Below, one piece after another: positions 31,835-44,030 of a DNA stretch of 64,000 bases. The stretch covers positions 1,563,143 to 1,627,142 of the forward strand of contig JACEVL010000154.1 of assembly GCA_020284085.1 (NCBI GenBank), given 5' to 3'. The notes under the pieces were generated by a model, which worked only from the letters and a program-made list of their open reading frames with translations, did not search any database and was not told the origin of the DNA. The translations under genes and the position numbers were made by a program. The stretch comes from Aporrectodea caliginosa (lineage: Eukaryota; Annelida; Clitellata; Crassiclitellata; Lumbricidae). Numbering within the stretch: the first letter of the stretch is position 1; the number at the start of each line of letters is the position of its first letter.

Positions 31835-32200
31835 GCCTGCCTGTCTGTCTGTCTTGTCTCTCTCTGTCTGTCTCTCTCTCTGTCTCTGTCTGTCTCTCGT
31901 CTCTCTGTCTCTCTCTGTCTGTCTCTCTGTTCACTGCTCTGTCTTCTCTCTCTTCTTTCAGCTTAGCCTCATTTCTGTCTCGTGTGTACACACACACACA
32001 GAGACAGAGAGACAGAGAGACAGAGATAGAGGTAGAGATACCTCTCTCTCTCTTGTTCTGTCTCTGTCTTCTTCTCTCTCTCTCTCTCTTCTCTCTGATC
32101 TTATCTCTCTTTCTGTCTCTCTTTCTGTTCGTCTGTTTCAGCCGCTTCTTTGTCTGTCAGTTAGCCTGTCTGTCTGTCTGTCTCTGTTCTCACGATGCGG
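31801..32200. repeat. (TCTG)n-rich block cutting the retrotransposon
   Basis: A degenerate TCTG/TCTC array starts exactly at the RT fragment. Around 31985-32040 it switches to a short CA/GACA stretch and back. Cys/Leu/Ser-rich frames through it are not genes. Confidence 0.95.
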
Positions 32201-32580
32201 TTGTGAACGGTCCTTGTTCACGCCTTCTTTACTAATCGAATTGACCTCTGTTGCTCACTACTTGCTGGCCTTCCTTCCTTGGGTTCTGGGGTGACTACTG
32301 TAGATCGAGTTCTACGCTCGGCTGCTCGCAGGGCCGGTGTCACGAAATAGAGTATCCCCCATACATGAGTATCCCCCTTGAGGGAAGTATGGAGTATTCG
32401 GTCACTAGTATGTGCATTTTGGCGGCGGTTTCTAAGTGTATTCAGTCGTATTGTTTGGATATAATGTGTACACATAACATTTTTAAATTGCATATGTTTA
32501 GTTTGTACGTAGACCTGAAATCACTTTACTTCGTTTTTCGGCGATTTTGACTGGATTTTCGTCGAAGGCTATCGTGATGC
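32201..32580. other. Unique sequence between CTGT and ACAG blocks
   Basis: About 380 bp with no gene. It holds two GTATCCCCC motifs and their inverse GGAAGTATGGAG near 32350-32395. It is not recognisable as the missing part of the retrotransposon. Confidence 0.5.
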
Positions 32581-32607
32581 GTATGAGAGACAGACAGAGC
32601 GACAGAC

Positions 32608-32640
<33 letters not shown>

Positions 32641-33063
32641 GGCAGGCAGACAGACAGACAGACAGACACAGACAGAGAGACAGAGAGACAGACAGACAGA
32701 GAGAGACAGAGAGACAGAGAGATAGATGGAGAGACTGAGACAGAAAAATTGAGAACACTCTGACTCTCATACCGTCTGTCTTTCTTAAAACTCTGCAATA
32801 CTCTCTGTCTACTTCCCTGTGTGTGTACACACAGAGACAGAAAGTACAGGAACAGACAATGAGACAGAGACAGACAGAGACAGAGAGAGACAGAGAGAGA
32901 GATGAGAGAGAGAGACAGAGAGACAGAGACAGACAGACAGACAGAGAGAGACAGACAGACAGAGAGACAGAGAGACAGAGAGACAGAGAGACAGAGAGAC
33001 AGAGACAGACAGAGAGACAAACAGAGAGACAGAGAGACAGAGAGACAGAGAGACAGAGAGACT
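32581..33063. repeat. (ACAG)n-rich block, inverse of the TCTG block
   Basis: Two ACAG/AGAG arrays (about 32590-32745 and 32830-33063) separated by about 85 bp. Their sense is the reverse complement of 31801-32200, including the GTGTGTACACAC junction motif, so the whole region can fold back on itself. Confidence 0.9.
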
Positions 33064-33214
33064 ACTCGAAGCTTACGAAGCTGATAATAACAACTCCGAG
33101 CAATTTAGTTCCCATGTTGAGACAAAGTAAGCTCAGAGTCAAGAGTAGGCCTAAGTTCCAGATCACCAACTCTGAGGGAAAAGGTTATGTGAGGAAAGAG
33201 CAGGGTATATCAGT

Positions 33215-33265
33215 ATATAGGTCTCTCGAAGAGCTCTATATAAATTCTCAGAAAGAATTAATAAA
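33215..33265 (+). repeat. LINE 3'-end fragment
   Basis: CTCGAAGAGCTCTATATAAATTCTCAGAAAGAA is a diverged match to the LINE terminus GAAGAGGCGCTATATAAATT at 60160 and, inverted, at 51480. Confidence 0.5.
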
Positions 33266-33767
33266 TTATTGAATAATATATAATACATACATGCACTAGC
33301 ATAAGCGATCACTGTAAGATTGTACACTTGTCAACACAGGTGGTCACAAATTGGCAGTATATAAGTCAACTGATAGTTATATTCTATTGTGTATACAACT
33401 ACTCTACAAGTGACGTAACGGTCCTTACTGGAATCGAATTAAGGAATGTGTGCTTTGAACGTCACTGCAAAAATGGGTCAACAAAGATGTCGTTCATGCG
33501 ACTTAGAGTTTGATTTTGACTGACTGACTATAAGCTGGATCCCATGACATCGCTTCTACGGTTTGAATAAGTTGATTAACTTATCTAGTTTTAAGGTAAT
33601 CGATCACTTGGGTTTACATTTTTAATATCACGTGAATTGATACATGTATATATAGCTTCTGTTTATGATCATAATACAGTGACAATCATTATATATATAT
33701 ACATCGAATTAAATACTGTTTACGTGCTTTGAATAAATTAATTTTGCAAACTGAATTCACTAAATTT

Positions 33768-34011
33768 ATAATAATAATAATAATAATATCTTTTCTTTAA
33801 TTTAGCGCCTGACAAACGCACTGCGCTGTACATTTACATGTTATGCAATTGAACAATCTTAACTAGTTAACTACTAACAGAACAGACAGCTTGTTGTAAT
33901 ACAACGGCGCTAATAGCAGCCTACAAAGCAAATCCGCCCAACGGGGGCTCGAACTCGGTACCTCTCGCACTCTTCGCCAGATGTTATCCAACGCGCCACC
34001 GGACCCCCCCA
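33768..34011 (-). mobile_element. tRNA-derived SINE, family A, copy 2
   Basis: The minus strand reads box A (TGGCGCGTTGGA), box B (GAGTTCGAGCCCCC), the shared GCTTTGTAGGCTGCT and CTGTCTGTTCTGTTAGTAG body blocks, and an ATT tail at 33768-33790. It is full length but more diverged in the 3' half than copies 1 and 3. Confidence 0.85.
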
Positions 34012-35479
34012 ATGTGTGTGTATATGTTGATATATGCGCTTAATCTGAAAAGAGCGTATGAAACAAGTATCTATACTAAAACTGAAACAAACTGAAGTGA
34101 TATCTGACATAACTTATAGCCTATGTTTTGGCTCACCAATTACGCATCAGTTTACATTACTCCCTAGCTTACCCGCATTTGTCATATTGTAGCATTGCAT
34201 GGACATAAAACTATCCATCTCGGATATATATATGTAGAGATATTAACTATACTGCAAAAATGCGGAGTATAGGCTATATAATATGCGTTATGGCAGGACT
34301 ACAGGCGGCTCGACAAAGCTAGACTTTTGTCCTTTCGGATCTGCCTTTTGATACATTCTTTTCTTATAAGACGTTAGGACTAGATTCAATAAAAGAATGA
34401 AATAAATGAACTGGTGCAGATTGGGTCTACAGTCAACACTAATATATAGCATGCTGTATATAGGCAGCAGAAATTTAAAAAGGCCCAGCGGAAACTTGTT
34501 TGATCTCTGCACAAGCACCATTAGGTTCATAAGCCTATATTATAGTCAATGTTTGAAAGAGGTCGGCGACTCGGCGTGTGTCGGGCCTGTGGTAAACATT
34601 AATGCCTCGGTGTTGTCAAGCTGAAAACCCATGCAGTAAGCGATCGTATAACAGGCCTACTATATATGTTATATAGTTGCTGCGAATAAATAATCAGTTC
34701 TCCATAAAAAACATTGTATATTGTACTTATAACTGTGTGCGTGCGTGCGTGTGTGCGTGTGTGCGTGTGGGTGGGTGGGTGGGTGGGTGGGTGTGTGCTG
34801 AATGACTCGCCCCCGAGACCCACGAATGGCGGGTGATGTATGGGGTGAATAAAAGGGGCAGAGATTGGAGTTACGATGCGACAAGTGACAACTTGCAAGT
34901 TAATTGATTTGAAGCACTTCGTTGTTGAAGTCCACAGGAATCTAGATGACTGCGCAACAGGTGTGATAATTATATACACCTTTTGAAGTAATGTCGGCTG
35001 TATACGCATGCACGGAGTTTTATACATCTGCATGCAGACTGGACCGAAAAGGCTACTCAAATAGACATTATCTAAGACTGTTATCGGCATGATCAGAGGA
35101 GACTCATTGCTGCAGGGATTGTACAAAACGGTTTTGTTGATTTAGTTCTATAGTATACTGAAAAAGAAACATTTAAGTTTGAAGTCCCATTGTGCATGCA
35201 TGGGAGGCAGACTTGACGCTAATTTCTTAATCTTAGGTCCTTGAGCCGGTAGATAACGAATGTTAGGTCCTGTATATAGGCTGTATACAGAGGGCCTCTG
35301 TGCATCGCAGGACTCCCTTTGCTTTCCATGCAGCGGTCGTGTGAACTAAATTATACTGCATGCATGTCAACAATAACGAGTGTGTGCGGACGACTTGCCC
35401 AAAATCTTCCTTACACCGAGACCGTGACCTCTCCCCTCCCCCGTCCGTAATCGTTGCATGTATGACCATTGACCAAGCG
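34012..35479. other. Non-coding region with GT-rich tract
   Basis: A GTGC/GGGT simple tract lies at about 34736-34796. No ORF shows recognisable motifs and no bounded element was found. Confidence 0.5.
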
Positions 35480-35487
35480 TGGTATAC

Positions 35488-35674
35488 CAGTGGCGTAACG
35501 AAGGCTTTCAGCGCCCGGGGGCAAGAGTTGATGACTGCGCCCCTTTTTAATGTTTTTGTTGACTTTTAATCGTTCTTTTCATAATATTGTGTACCACTGA
35601 AAGCTAATTTTGCGCCCCCATGTGCTGCGCCCGGGGGCAGTTGCCCCCCTCTGCTCCCCTTCGTTACGCCACTG
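35488..35674. mobile_element. hAT MITE, CAGTGGCGTAAC family, 8-bp TSD
   Basis: 187 bp from CAGTGGCGTAACGAAGG to CCTTCGTTACGCCACTG. Exact TGGTATAC duplications flank it (35480-35487, 35675-35682). It is the best-preserved copy of this family here, with GCGCCCGGGGGCA motifs inside both ends. Confidence 0.95.
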
Positions 35675-36390
35675 TGGTATACCGAATATATGACTGCAGT
35701 GCCGCACTTAATAATTATGCTGAAAAGAACACAATAATGGCTGGTGACAGTGATGCATGCGTGTATTTCTGCTACTTCACAACTGCAGGTAGGCTGTAAC
35801 TTTGTTACCCCTACAATTAAGCTTTATTGCTATATAAGTCTACAGTTTAACATTTGATACGAAATGACCTGCTGAGTGCTGAGTTGAAAACACGAATGTA
35901 TAGGTCTACTTGCATGAATTTTACAACTGCATGATAAAATATGAACTTTAATCTGGATGTCATGTTACAGCCTGATGATAATCAGCCCTATACACTTGAG
36001 TGCTCAGCAGGCCTATAAATTATAGAACCATGAAGTTCCTGCCTGTTCCCTTTGAGAACTAAATTATACGTTTACTATTACGATATGCGTGCTTTATTCT
36101 GACTGATTCATCAATAGGCTATATACGTAATTGTTTCAGTTCGGTATAGGCTAGCCTAGTGTTTGCTGTTTCGAGACATTAGGCTGTTTTTAAGAGTGAC
36201 GGAACTTAAATGCATGGTAAGCCATCATCAGTGGCTTGTATGTTAGCAAATCGTGTGCTGCTATAACCATAACATGATTATTATTTTATTTCGGACGTTA
36301 TATATATAGTACAGAGTCATAAGACGCGCTGCATTTTCATCCATGCCCGTTTCAAATCTGGGGTCAGAACAGCATGGTCTAAGTCGTAAC

Positions 36391-36921
36391 TAGAGAGTGA
36401 CATGGGGAGACAATCTCGTCCCCATCCCCGCCCTCAACAAGTAAGTCTTCCCCATCCCGCCCCATCCCGCAGGGTTTGTCCCCATCCCCGCAGGTTTTCT
36501 CCCCATCCCCACCCCATCCCCGCAGGACGACATCGCATTCACCGCAAAAGTTTACACCAATTAAAATTTTAAAATAACATATTTTAGCTTACAAATCTAT
36601 TTGTATTGCTGACTTCATTAGTCTGTAATTATCTTATCGACAGTTTGTATTAACCAAGTCTTGACTATTTCTGACTAGAAGGCTTCAGGAAATAAGAAAA
36701 TCTCCTTATCAGTTCTCAAGTTCTTAACATCACCCGGGTTTCTTGCCGGCTCATTCCCCATTACCGCGGTATTACCGCGAGAGTAAACCCCATTACCGCG
36801 GTATTACCGCAATTGTTGTCCCCATTACCGCGGTATTACCGCAATTGTTGTCCCCATTACCGCGGGATTTACCGCGGTTACCGCGGGTTTCCCGCGGGGA
36901 AATTCCCCATGTCACTCTCTA
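36391..36921. mobile_element. hAT-like element with GC-rich internal repeats, 8-bp TSD
   Basis: 531 bp bounded by TAGAGAGTGACATGGGGA and its inverse TCCCCATGTCACTCTCTA, with exact GTCGTAAC duplications (36383-36390, 36922-36929). The left part repeats CCCCATCCCCGC. The right part repeats CCCCATTACCGCGGTATTAC units. No ORF is supported. Confidence 0.92.
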
Positions 36922-36929
36922 GTCGTAAC

Positions 36930-37867
<938 letters not shown>

Positions 37868-37892
37868 TACAATATAAGGAGGACAGAACAAG

Positions 37893-37966
37893 ATGATGAT
37901 GATTATGATGATGACGACGACGACGACGACGATGGCGATGATGATGATGTTGATGATGACGATGAC

Positions 37967-38061
<95 letters not shown>
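37893..38061. repeat. (GAT)n/(GAC)n microsatellite
   Basis: GAT array with a GAC-rich start. Poly-Asp, poly-Met and poly-His frames are artefacts. Confidence 0.97.
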
Positions 38062-38062
<1 letters not shown>

Positions 38063-38779
38063 TGACGATGATGTAATAGTCTTTATAATCATCACCACAG
38101 CGGTTGTTGCTATGAAAAGGCGGGATGTGGTGTGCTAATAAGAGTATAAGACGAGAAATATGACAACCAAACGAATAAACTGACACTTTCTGCGATGAAG
38201 AAGATTTCCTACTGCCTTCCTTCAGGCTTCATCGCTCCCAATGTGCATCCCTTCCTCTCTTGAGTCTCTTCCAGCATTTCTCTTTCCCGCTCCTTCCCTC
38301 CTCCCTAGAGCTCTCTGCCCTTCGTCTCCATCCGTCAATTTGCTCTGATCTTATTTGCAGGGCATGACCCCGCGTGACCCCGTTGAAAGCCGCCGTTGCA
38401 AATGATAATGAGCCTTGTAGAGACTAGAGGTCTTGAACGATAAGGCACAAAACCACTTATTTCTGCCTCTGCGAACGTAGGCCTATGTCTGTCCGTATGT
38501 GTGTATGCGTGTTTATGTTTGCCTGACTGTCCATATAGGCGCACGTCTGTGTGTCTCTCAGTCGGCTTTTATATCTACCAGTGCCTGCTAAGGACGCCCT
38601 GCTTGTTTGTTGGTCTATCAGTGCGTCTTTCAATATGTCTGTCTGTCTGTCTTCCTTGTTTCCTTTTCAGTCCTCTTTGGTCGGCATTCGTCTGCCGGAT
38701 GTAATCAGATGGAGCTTACTCAGCTGAAGCCTGACATGCAAATCAGTCCGAACGAAAAGATTCTAGAGAAGGATCATAG

Positions 38780-38872
38780 CCAGTGGCGTACCTATCATGT
38801 GTGCAGGTTGTGCAAGCTTGGCACACGGGCCCACGACCCTCAGGGGCCCACAGAGATAATAAAATTATTAAT
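38780..38872. repeat. Truncated MITE end (CAGTGGCGTACC type)
   Basis: Left end CAGTGGCGTACCTATCATG, then GGGCCCACGACCCTCAGGGG. No inverse end is present. Confidence 0.5.
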
Positions 38873-39209
38873 CTAGCCTCATTCATATTCCTGCTTAATT
38901 TGGAGACAGACGTAGTTGTTGTGAACACGCTTCCATTACTTCCTTATTTTACTTACGCTTGCCAGCCACCGTAACCATAACCATAACCTGGAAACCATAA
39001 CCATCATTTTATCTAACCAGCCAAACATTCAGAATGTAACAAGTATTAATAAGCTGACGTTTCACACATGAATGTTTGAACGGTTACAAAATATAGGGAG
39101 ACCAGAAGGGATCTTAGTCCCACTAAATAGGGCCCCTAATTACCAGCTACATAAGTGGATGGCGGCTACTTGAACAAACAGAGCTGCTTGTTATCTGCAG
39201 TTATTCAAC

Positions 39210-39389
39210 ATGGCGGATGGCGGATTGCTGCGGGCAGTAATCCAGAACGAGTTCCACGTTCTACGTGGCCTGTTCCCTCCTGTGGCCGAGAGACGCTACA
39301 ACCTTCGGCCCAGACGGCACCCGTTTGAGCTGCCCCTCAAAGACAATAAAAACTTCATACCTAGAGTCCTCTATGCTTGTGTTCAATGA
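39210..39389 (+). pseudogene. LINE polymerase extreme C-terminus
   Basis: A 59-codon frame ending in TGA reads FHVLRGLFPPVAERRYNLRP, then RHPFELPLKDNKNFIPRVLY. It parallels the end of the ORF at 20220 (LLPPIKQSHYSLRPRSHN...RMLYK) and is the terminal segment of the same broad LINE group. An AATAAA-containing 3' region follows to about 39530. Confidence 0.65.
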
Positions 39390-39854
39390 CTATGTCCATT
39401 CCTCATTTGAACATTAAGGTCAACAATGTAATGAGTAAAACAAGCACCTATTATTCTCTATAAACTCTTTGACATTGTAACTGATTGCGGTGTGCCAATT
39501 AGAGTTGTCTTTCTCAATAAACGAATATAATTATTAACATAAACAGCAGTTAGTAGTGTCCGACCTCGACCTATTCAAAATCATCCAGAGTTCCAGACAA
39601 AACGACCGTATACTGAGTATTACTGACTAATGAACTCCTTTAACATTGTTGTTTTCGTCTCGAGTCACGACGGTCACATTGCAAGATGACGTTAGTAGGC
39701 TATGACATTGTGTTAACGATAATAAAGTATGTTAGATTGTTTCAAAGCTGAGAAAATGAAGTGAATCAGCGAAATGAAAATCATATGCCATTATGCGTCA
39801 TATTATTATAGGAGACTGTTGAGTCTGTTGACTGTTGTCGGTTGAAGTTCGAAC

Positions 39855-40264
39855 TAGGGATGAGCCGGTTATCCGTTCGGTAATCGGTTCGGACCGGATT
39901 TTGCACTAATAGGTACTAATCGGAATCGGCAATCCGAGGCCTTAAAATCCGAATAACAAAAAAGTAATATTTTGACCAAAAACAATTCCTTTTATCATTA
40001 ATAAAAAAAATAGTAACCTGCTTTGGCGACCTCCTACGGTAATAATTATATAATCTTAAATATTGAAAGCTCATGTAAAATAATGAAATTGTGAGTCGAA
40101 GCATCATCAAAATGGCGGAAGTCGGGCTTTTTAGTAACAAACAGCGCCTAGAACCAAATAAAAGTGAATATATACTGCCCATTAATCGGATCGGAATCGG
40201 CGAAAAAAGCACGCCAACTAATCGGAATCGGAAATCGGCAAAAATGCCAATCGACTCATCCCTA
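39855..40264. mobile_element. hAT MITE (TAGGGATGAG ends), 8-bp TSD
   Basis: 410 bp from TAGGGATGAGCCGGTT to the inverse GACTCATCCCTA, flanked by exact GTTCGAAC duplications (39847-39854, 40265-40272). AATCGGAATCGG and CCGGATTT repeats lie inside both ends. Confidence 0.93.
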
Positions 40265-40654
40265 GTTCGAACCGTTCTGTATGAAATACTAATGGTTACA
40301 CTATGTATGCAAGACATAATTAGAGCATTAGCCTACATAAAACCATTTAAGCGGATTTGCGAAACGTAAATGACGTCAGCAGTGTGAAACAAAATCAAGG
40401 AAATTGCCAAAATTTTCCAATTTCATTGACACTTAAAAGCCAGGTATATAGCATATTTAGGCTATACGCTATTAGTCGCTATACTATTGCAATATTTTAT
40501 CGACCGCACTTGGCCCCTTTCCTATGAAAGGGTATATGTCGTAAGGGCGTTCCTATATATGCTGTAGGGCCTATATATACCGTTTATGATAGGTGTAACG
40601 TATGTCCCTCCATCTGCCATGTTCGTGTGAATATTGTCATTATCATTGTCCAAC

Positions 40655-40740
40655 TATAAATCAAATCAAAAATCAAATCAAATCTTTTTTATTGTAACCA
40701 CATTATATAGATCAAGGCAGATACAAATGAAATTTCCAGA
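40655..40740 (-). repeat. LINE 3' tail, (TTTGAT)n
   Basis: The minus strand ends AATAAAAAAGATTTGATTTG, a poly-A-like run followed by TTTGAT repeats, as at LINE 3' ends. Confidence 0.5.
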
Positions 40741-41001
40741 ACAAAGCAGGCAAGAAAGCAAAACCCTATAGAGGGATATCATACGGCTAATATAAATAGG
40801 GACACCTATATTTACTAGCCTGCTATTTAAGTCTTAAGAGATTATTTCTTGAGTTAAGCAGCGCAGTTGACTCCTTGAGTATAACTTCAGCTTTATCTTA
40901 ACTCCTGGAAAAGCACGTTTTCCACTATAAGCTCAAGAGGGTTGCTGCATGCACGTCGTTACTACTCCTGCACGGACACAACTTTGATGTATACGTATCT
41001 T

Positions 41002-41167
41002 CAGTGGCGGCGCCAGGGGCTAGGGGTGCTTAGCCCCCCCTAAATGCGGCTCAGCCCCTAAAATCACAGCGAGGAGGTTTTAAATGAGCCGTAAAAGCAA
41101 AAAAAGGTCATCCGGACAAATTGTTGAGCTTTAGCCCCCCAAACCTGAAATCCTGGCGCCGCCACTG
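41002..41167. mobile_element. hAT MITE (CAGTGGCGGCGCCAGG ends), 8-bp TSD
   Basis: 166 bp from CAGTGGCGGCGCCAGGGG to CCTGGCGCCGCCACTG with exact CGTATCTT duplications (40994-41001, 41168-41175). Non-coding. Confidence 0.95.
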
Positions 41168-41627
41168 CGTATCTTCTGTACATGCAGAGGGCTCAGGGCT
41201 GCACAGTACGCAGGCTGCGTCGGCTACATGATTGTGCAGTGGCACTGCCATTTACTTTCTCATCTCCTCATGTGCAGATTAAGACGCCAGTTTCGTGCTG
41301 CTCGTTGGTTCAGCAGCCAAATTAACGTGTACTTGTAGCCTCTCTTAAAGCTCTTATTCTCAGACGTTGCTATGACATGCACGGAATAAGATCTTAATTG
41401 CACCGCAACAGAAGCATTACACTATCCTGCTCTTCAACGCAATATTTCCTTGTCGATTGGATCTTAGGATTTTTCGCAGACAAGACCTCGGCTCTGAGAC
41501 TCATGAGGATCCCTAATGTTCATTCCTCTGATGGCTTATCATAAACTCTATATAGGTGCCCTCCACGCACCAGCTCTTATAGCTTATACTCCAATCAACA
41601 ACTCTGCCTGTCTGTCTGCCTATTATA

Positions 41628-41837
41628 CAGGCCCGTCCCTAGACATACGCTGAATACTCAACCGCGTAGGGCCCCGGCGATTCCGCCGAAAGTTAGGGGC
41701 CCCCAAAATCCAACTAATAAAAAAAATCTGTGCATAAGAAAAATTGGCACAACGTTTATAGCGTATTCCAATATCCAATGGGTGGGACCCCAAAATAAAA
41801 CCTGCGTAGGGCCCCAGATATCCTTGGGACGGCCCTG
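41628..41837. mobile_element. MITE with CAGGCCCGTCCC ends
   Basis: 210 bp from CAGGCCCGTCCCTAGAC to GGGACGGCCCTG, with GCGTAGGGCCCC repeated inside both ends. No 8-bp duplication is visible; only TA flanks both sides. Confidence 0.75.
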
Positions 41838-42117
41838 TACCTACATGTATATATAGGCCTATATGTCTGACTGTCTCTGTCTTTCTGTGGGCTCTGTCAT
41901 GCAGTCTGTCTACCTAGATGTATGTCCGCCTTTCTGCGTGTCTACATGTATAACTGCTTGTCTAGTTGTCTCTGTCCGTCTGACTTCCTGTCTGTATGTC
42001 CGCCTGTTTGATTCATCATTCACGCGCTATAAGAGCGGCTTTCTTAATTCGGTAACCCTTCAGGAATTTTACAGAGCTGTATACGTACGACTGTTTGAGC
42101 TGTCTATTAATAGGCTA

Positions 42118-42310
<193 letters not shown>

Positions 42311-42699
42311 AATATTCGCCAACCAGGAAACAGACAACTGGTCACCAACCTTTTTCAGGTCATGGATCACCTTAGGAAAATCCAAAGAAAGTGTGGGCTG
42401 CAACAATGTTTTGAATCAAATATTATGATTGTTGGTAATTTTATACTATAGTTAACTACAGTGTATTGTATTATCGTAGATACTTAGACTGTCTTACAGT
42501 GTATAAAAACAGCATATTTAAGAAACATGAAATCTCAACAACGTTATCAATATTCTCTTCATTTATCTTACTTGTCAACTATAGCACAGAATAGATAAAG
42601 CTTTATCTATTCTGTGACTATAGTGATAAATCTGGCACTGCATGCTGAAACATGCCTTATTATCAAAATTGTATGGAAATTTAGTTTAATGAGGATCAG

Positions 42700-42811
42700 A
42701 GCTTTGTGACGTCATTTTTAGGGTGTGTGTTACTTTTTGTGACGACGTGTGACGAGGGGGAGGGAGTAAAAAATCGGCCAAAATCGCGTGACGTCATTTA
42801 TGGACGGCCCC
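42700..42811. mobile_element. PIF/Harbinger-like MITE fragment
   Basis: The right end GTGACGTCATTTATGGACGGCCCC followed by TTA closely matches the right end of 53008-53464. The left part is degenerate. Confidence 0.65.
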
Positions 42812-43157
42812 TTATCCTGCTGCTTAAATTAAGTTCTATACTTTCTTGGAATTTTTATAATCTCTAGTTGAAATTGTTCCTCTGACAAACAGCTGCCCTG
42901 GAAATGATTTCAGGATTCATGAAACGGATTCACAACAAACTGAAGTAAAGGTGCGGCAAGCAAGAAGTCTGCAAATCTTTCTTTAAATTCCTTGTGTGGT
43001 TTGAAAGGAAATTAGAAAGTTATAAAGTGAGTAAGTAAGGATGTGCTTAAAGTCACTACCAGCAAAGCATACAGCACGCGCGTTAAACAGTCAGACACCA
43101 GACAGTGTTTTGCTGCTTAGAATCTAAGTAGGGTATATAATATACACTGGAGAGGGA

Positions 43158-43271
<114 letters not shown>

Positions 43272-43417
43272 TTATTTTTATTTTTTATTTTTTTTACACC
43301 GAGGTAGTTCTAATCCCTCAGGCCGCTAAAAAAATGTCCGGAGACAATCAGATGGACGTCTGGAACGGCATTCACTCGACAAGTTCTGGTTGGGCAAAAG
43401 TGCCACAAAAGTGCCAC

Positions 43418-43450
<33 letters not shown>

Positions 43451-43789
43451 TTAGCCTGACATAGCAATATCACAGACTTCCAAGTCCACACACAGTTAGC
43501 TACCCCACTCCGTAGCACAGTTAGCCCTGCAAGATCAATAGATAGCTTCAGCTAGGTTTTAGAAGTCCAATGGAATGCCGACGTTTCTTTTGGTCGATCC
43601 CATGACCTCTTCCCTGCCGACTTCGAGCCCCTGTGCTGCATCTGTCTGTAGAGTCAGGCCGACCCAGCCCTCGGTCGCTGCAGCTACGGAGCTACGGAGG
43701 CGCCTAAGATTCTATATAGATAAAATTCTAAACTAAACAACCCAGCATAATTTTTCAGAAAATTCCAAGGTCCTCCGTACCACTCGTCA

Positions 43790-43841
43790 TAGGCTGGCGT
43801 GCCACAAATGGCACGTGTGCCACAGGTTGGCCATCACTGGT
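43790..43841. repeat. hAT-type terminus (GGTTGGCCATCACTGG)
   Basis: GTGCCACAGGTTGGCCATCA followed by CTG reads as the inverse of a CAGTGATGGCCAACC hAT end. A diverged ACTGGTCACCAACC lies at about 42338. Whether they bound one element cannot be decided. Confidence 0.4.
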
Positions 43842-43902
43842 CTAAGTCATCGTTACCGTCAATAGCCTACTGATAGATTTATAACTACAGTATTCTAGTG
43901 AA

Positions 43903-44025
43903 ATGCCACGAGAAAAGCGAATTGCGAAGTTGCAATGCTTAGAAGTTTGCTGCAACATGTTGGTGCGTGGCGACAAACGGAAGAGCCACTGCAAGGAAAA
44001 CCATGGTCTCAAATACAAAAAAAAG
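43903..44025 (+). CDS. Possible first exon with zinc-finger-like motif
   Basis: The frame starts MPREKRIAKLQC and runs 41 codons to an AAG|GTAGGC donor-like site. It contains CLEVC...HCKENH, a C-x3-C then H-x4-H arrangement in a basic context. I do not recognise the protein. It lies just outside a hAT-type terminus, so it may be the first exon of a transposon-derived gene. No second exon was found. Confidence 0.3.
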
Positions 44026-44030
44026 GTAGG

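Noticed and set aside
31791..33084. Several 60-260-codon frames rich in Cys, Leu, Ser, Arg, Asp
   Set aside because: They are translations of CTGT/ACAG repeat. Only the first part of the frame from 31459 to 31800 is real pol sequence.
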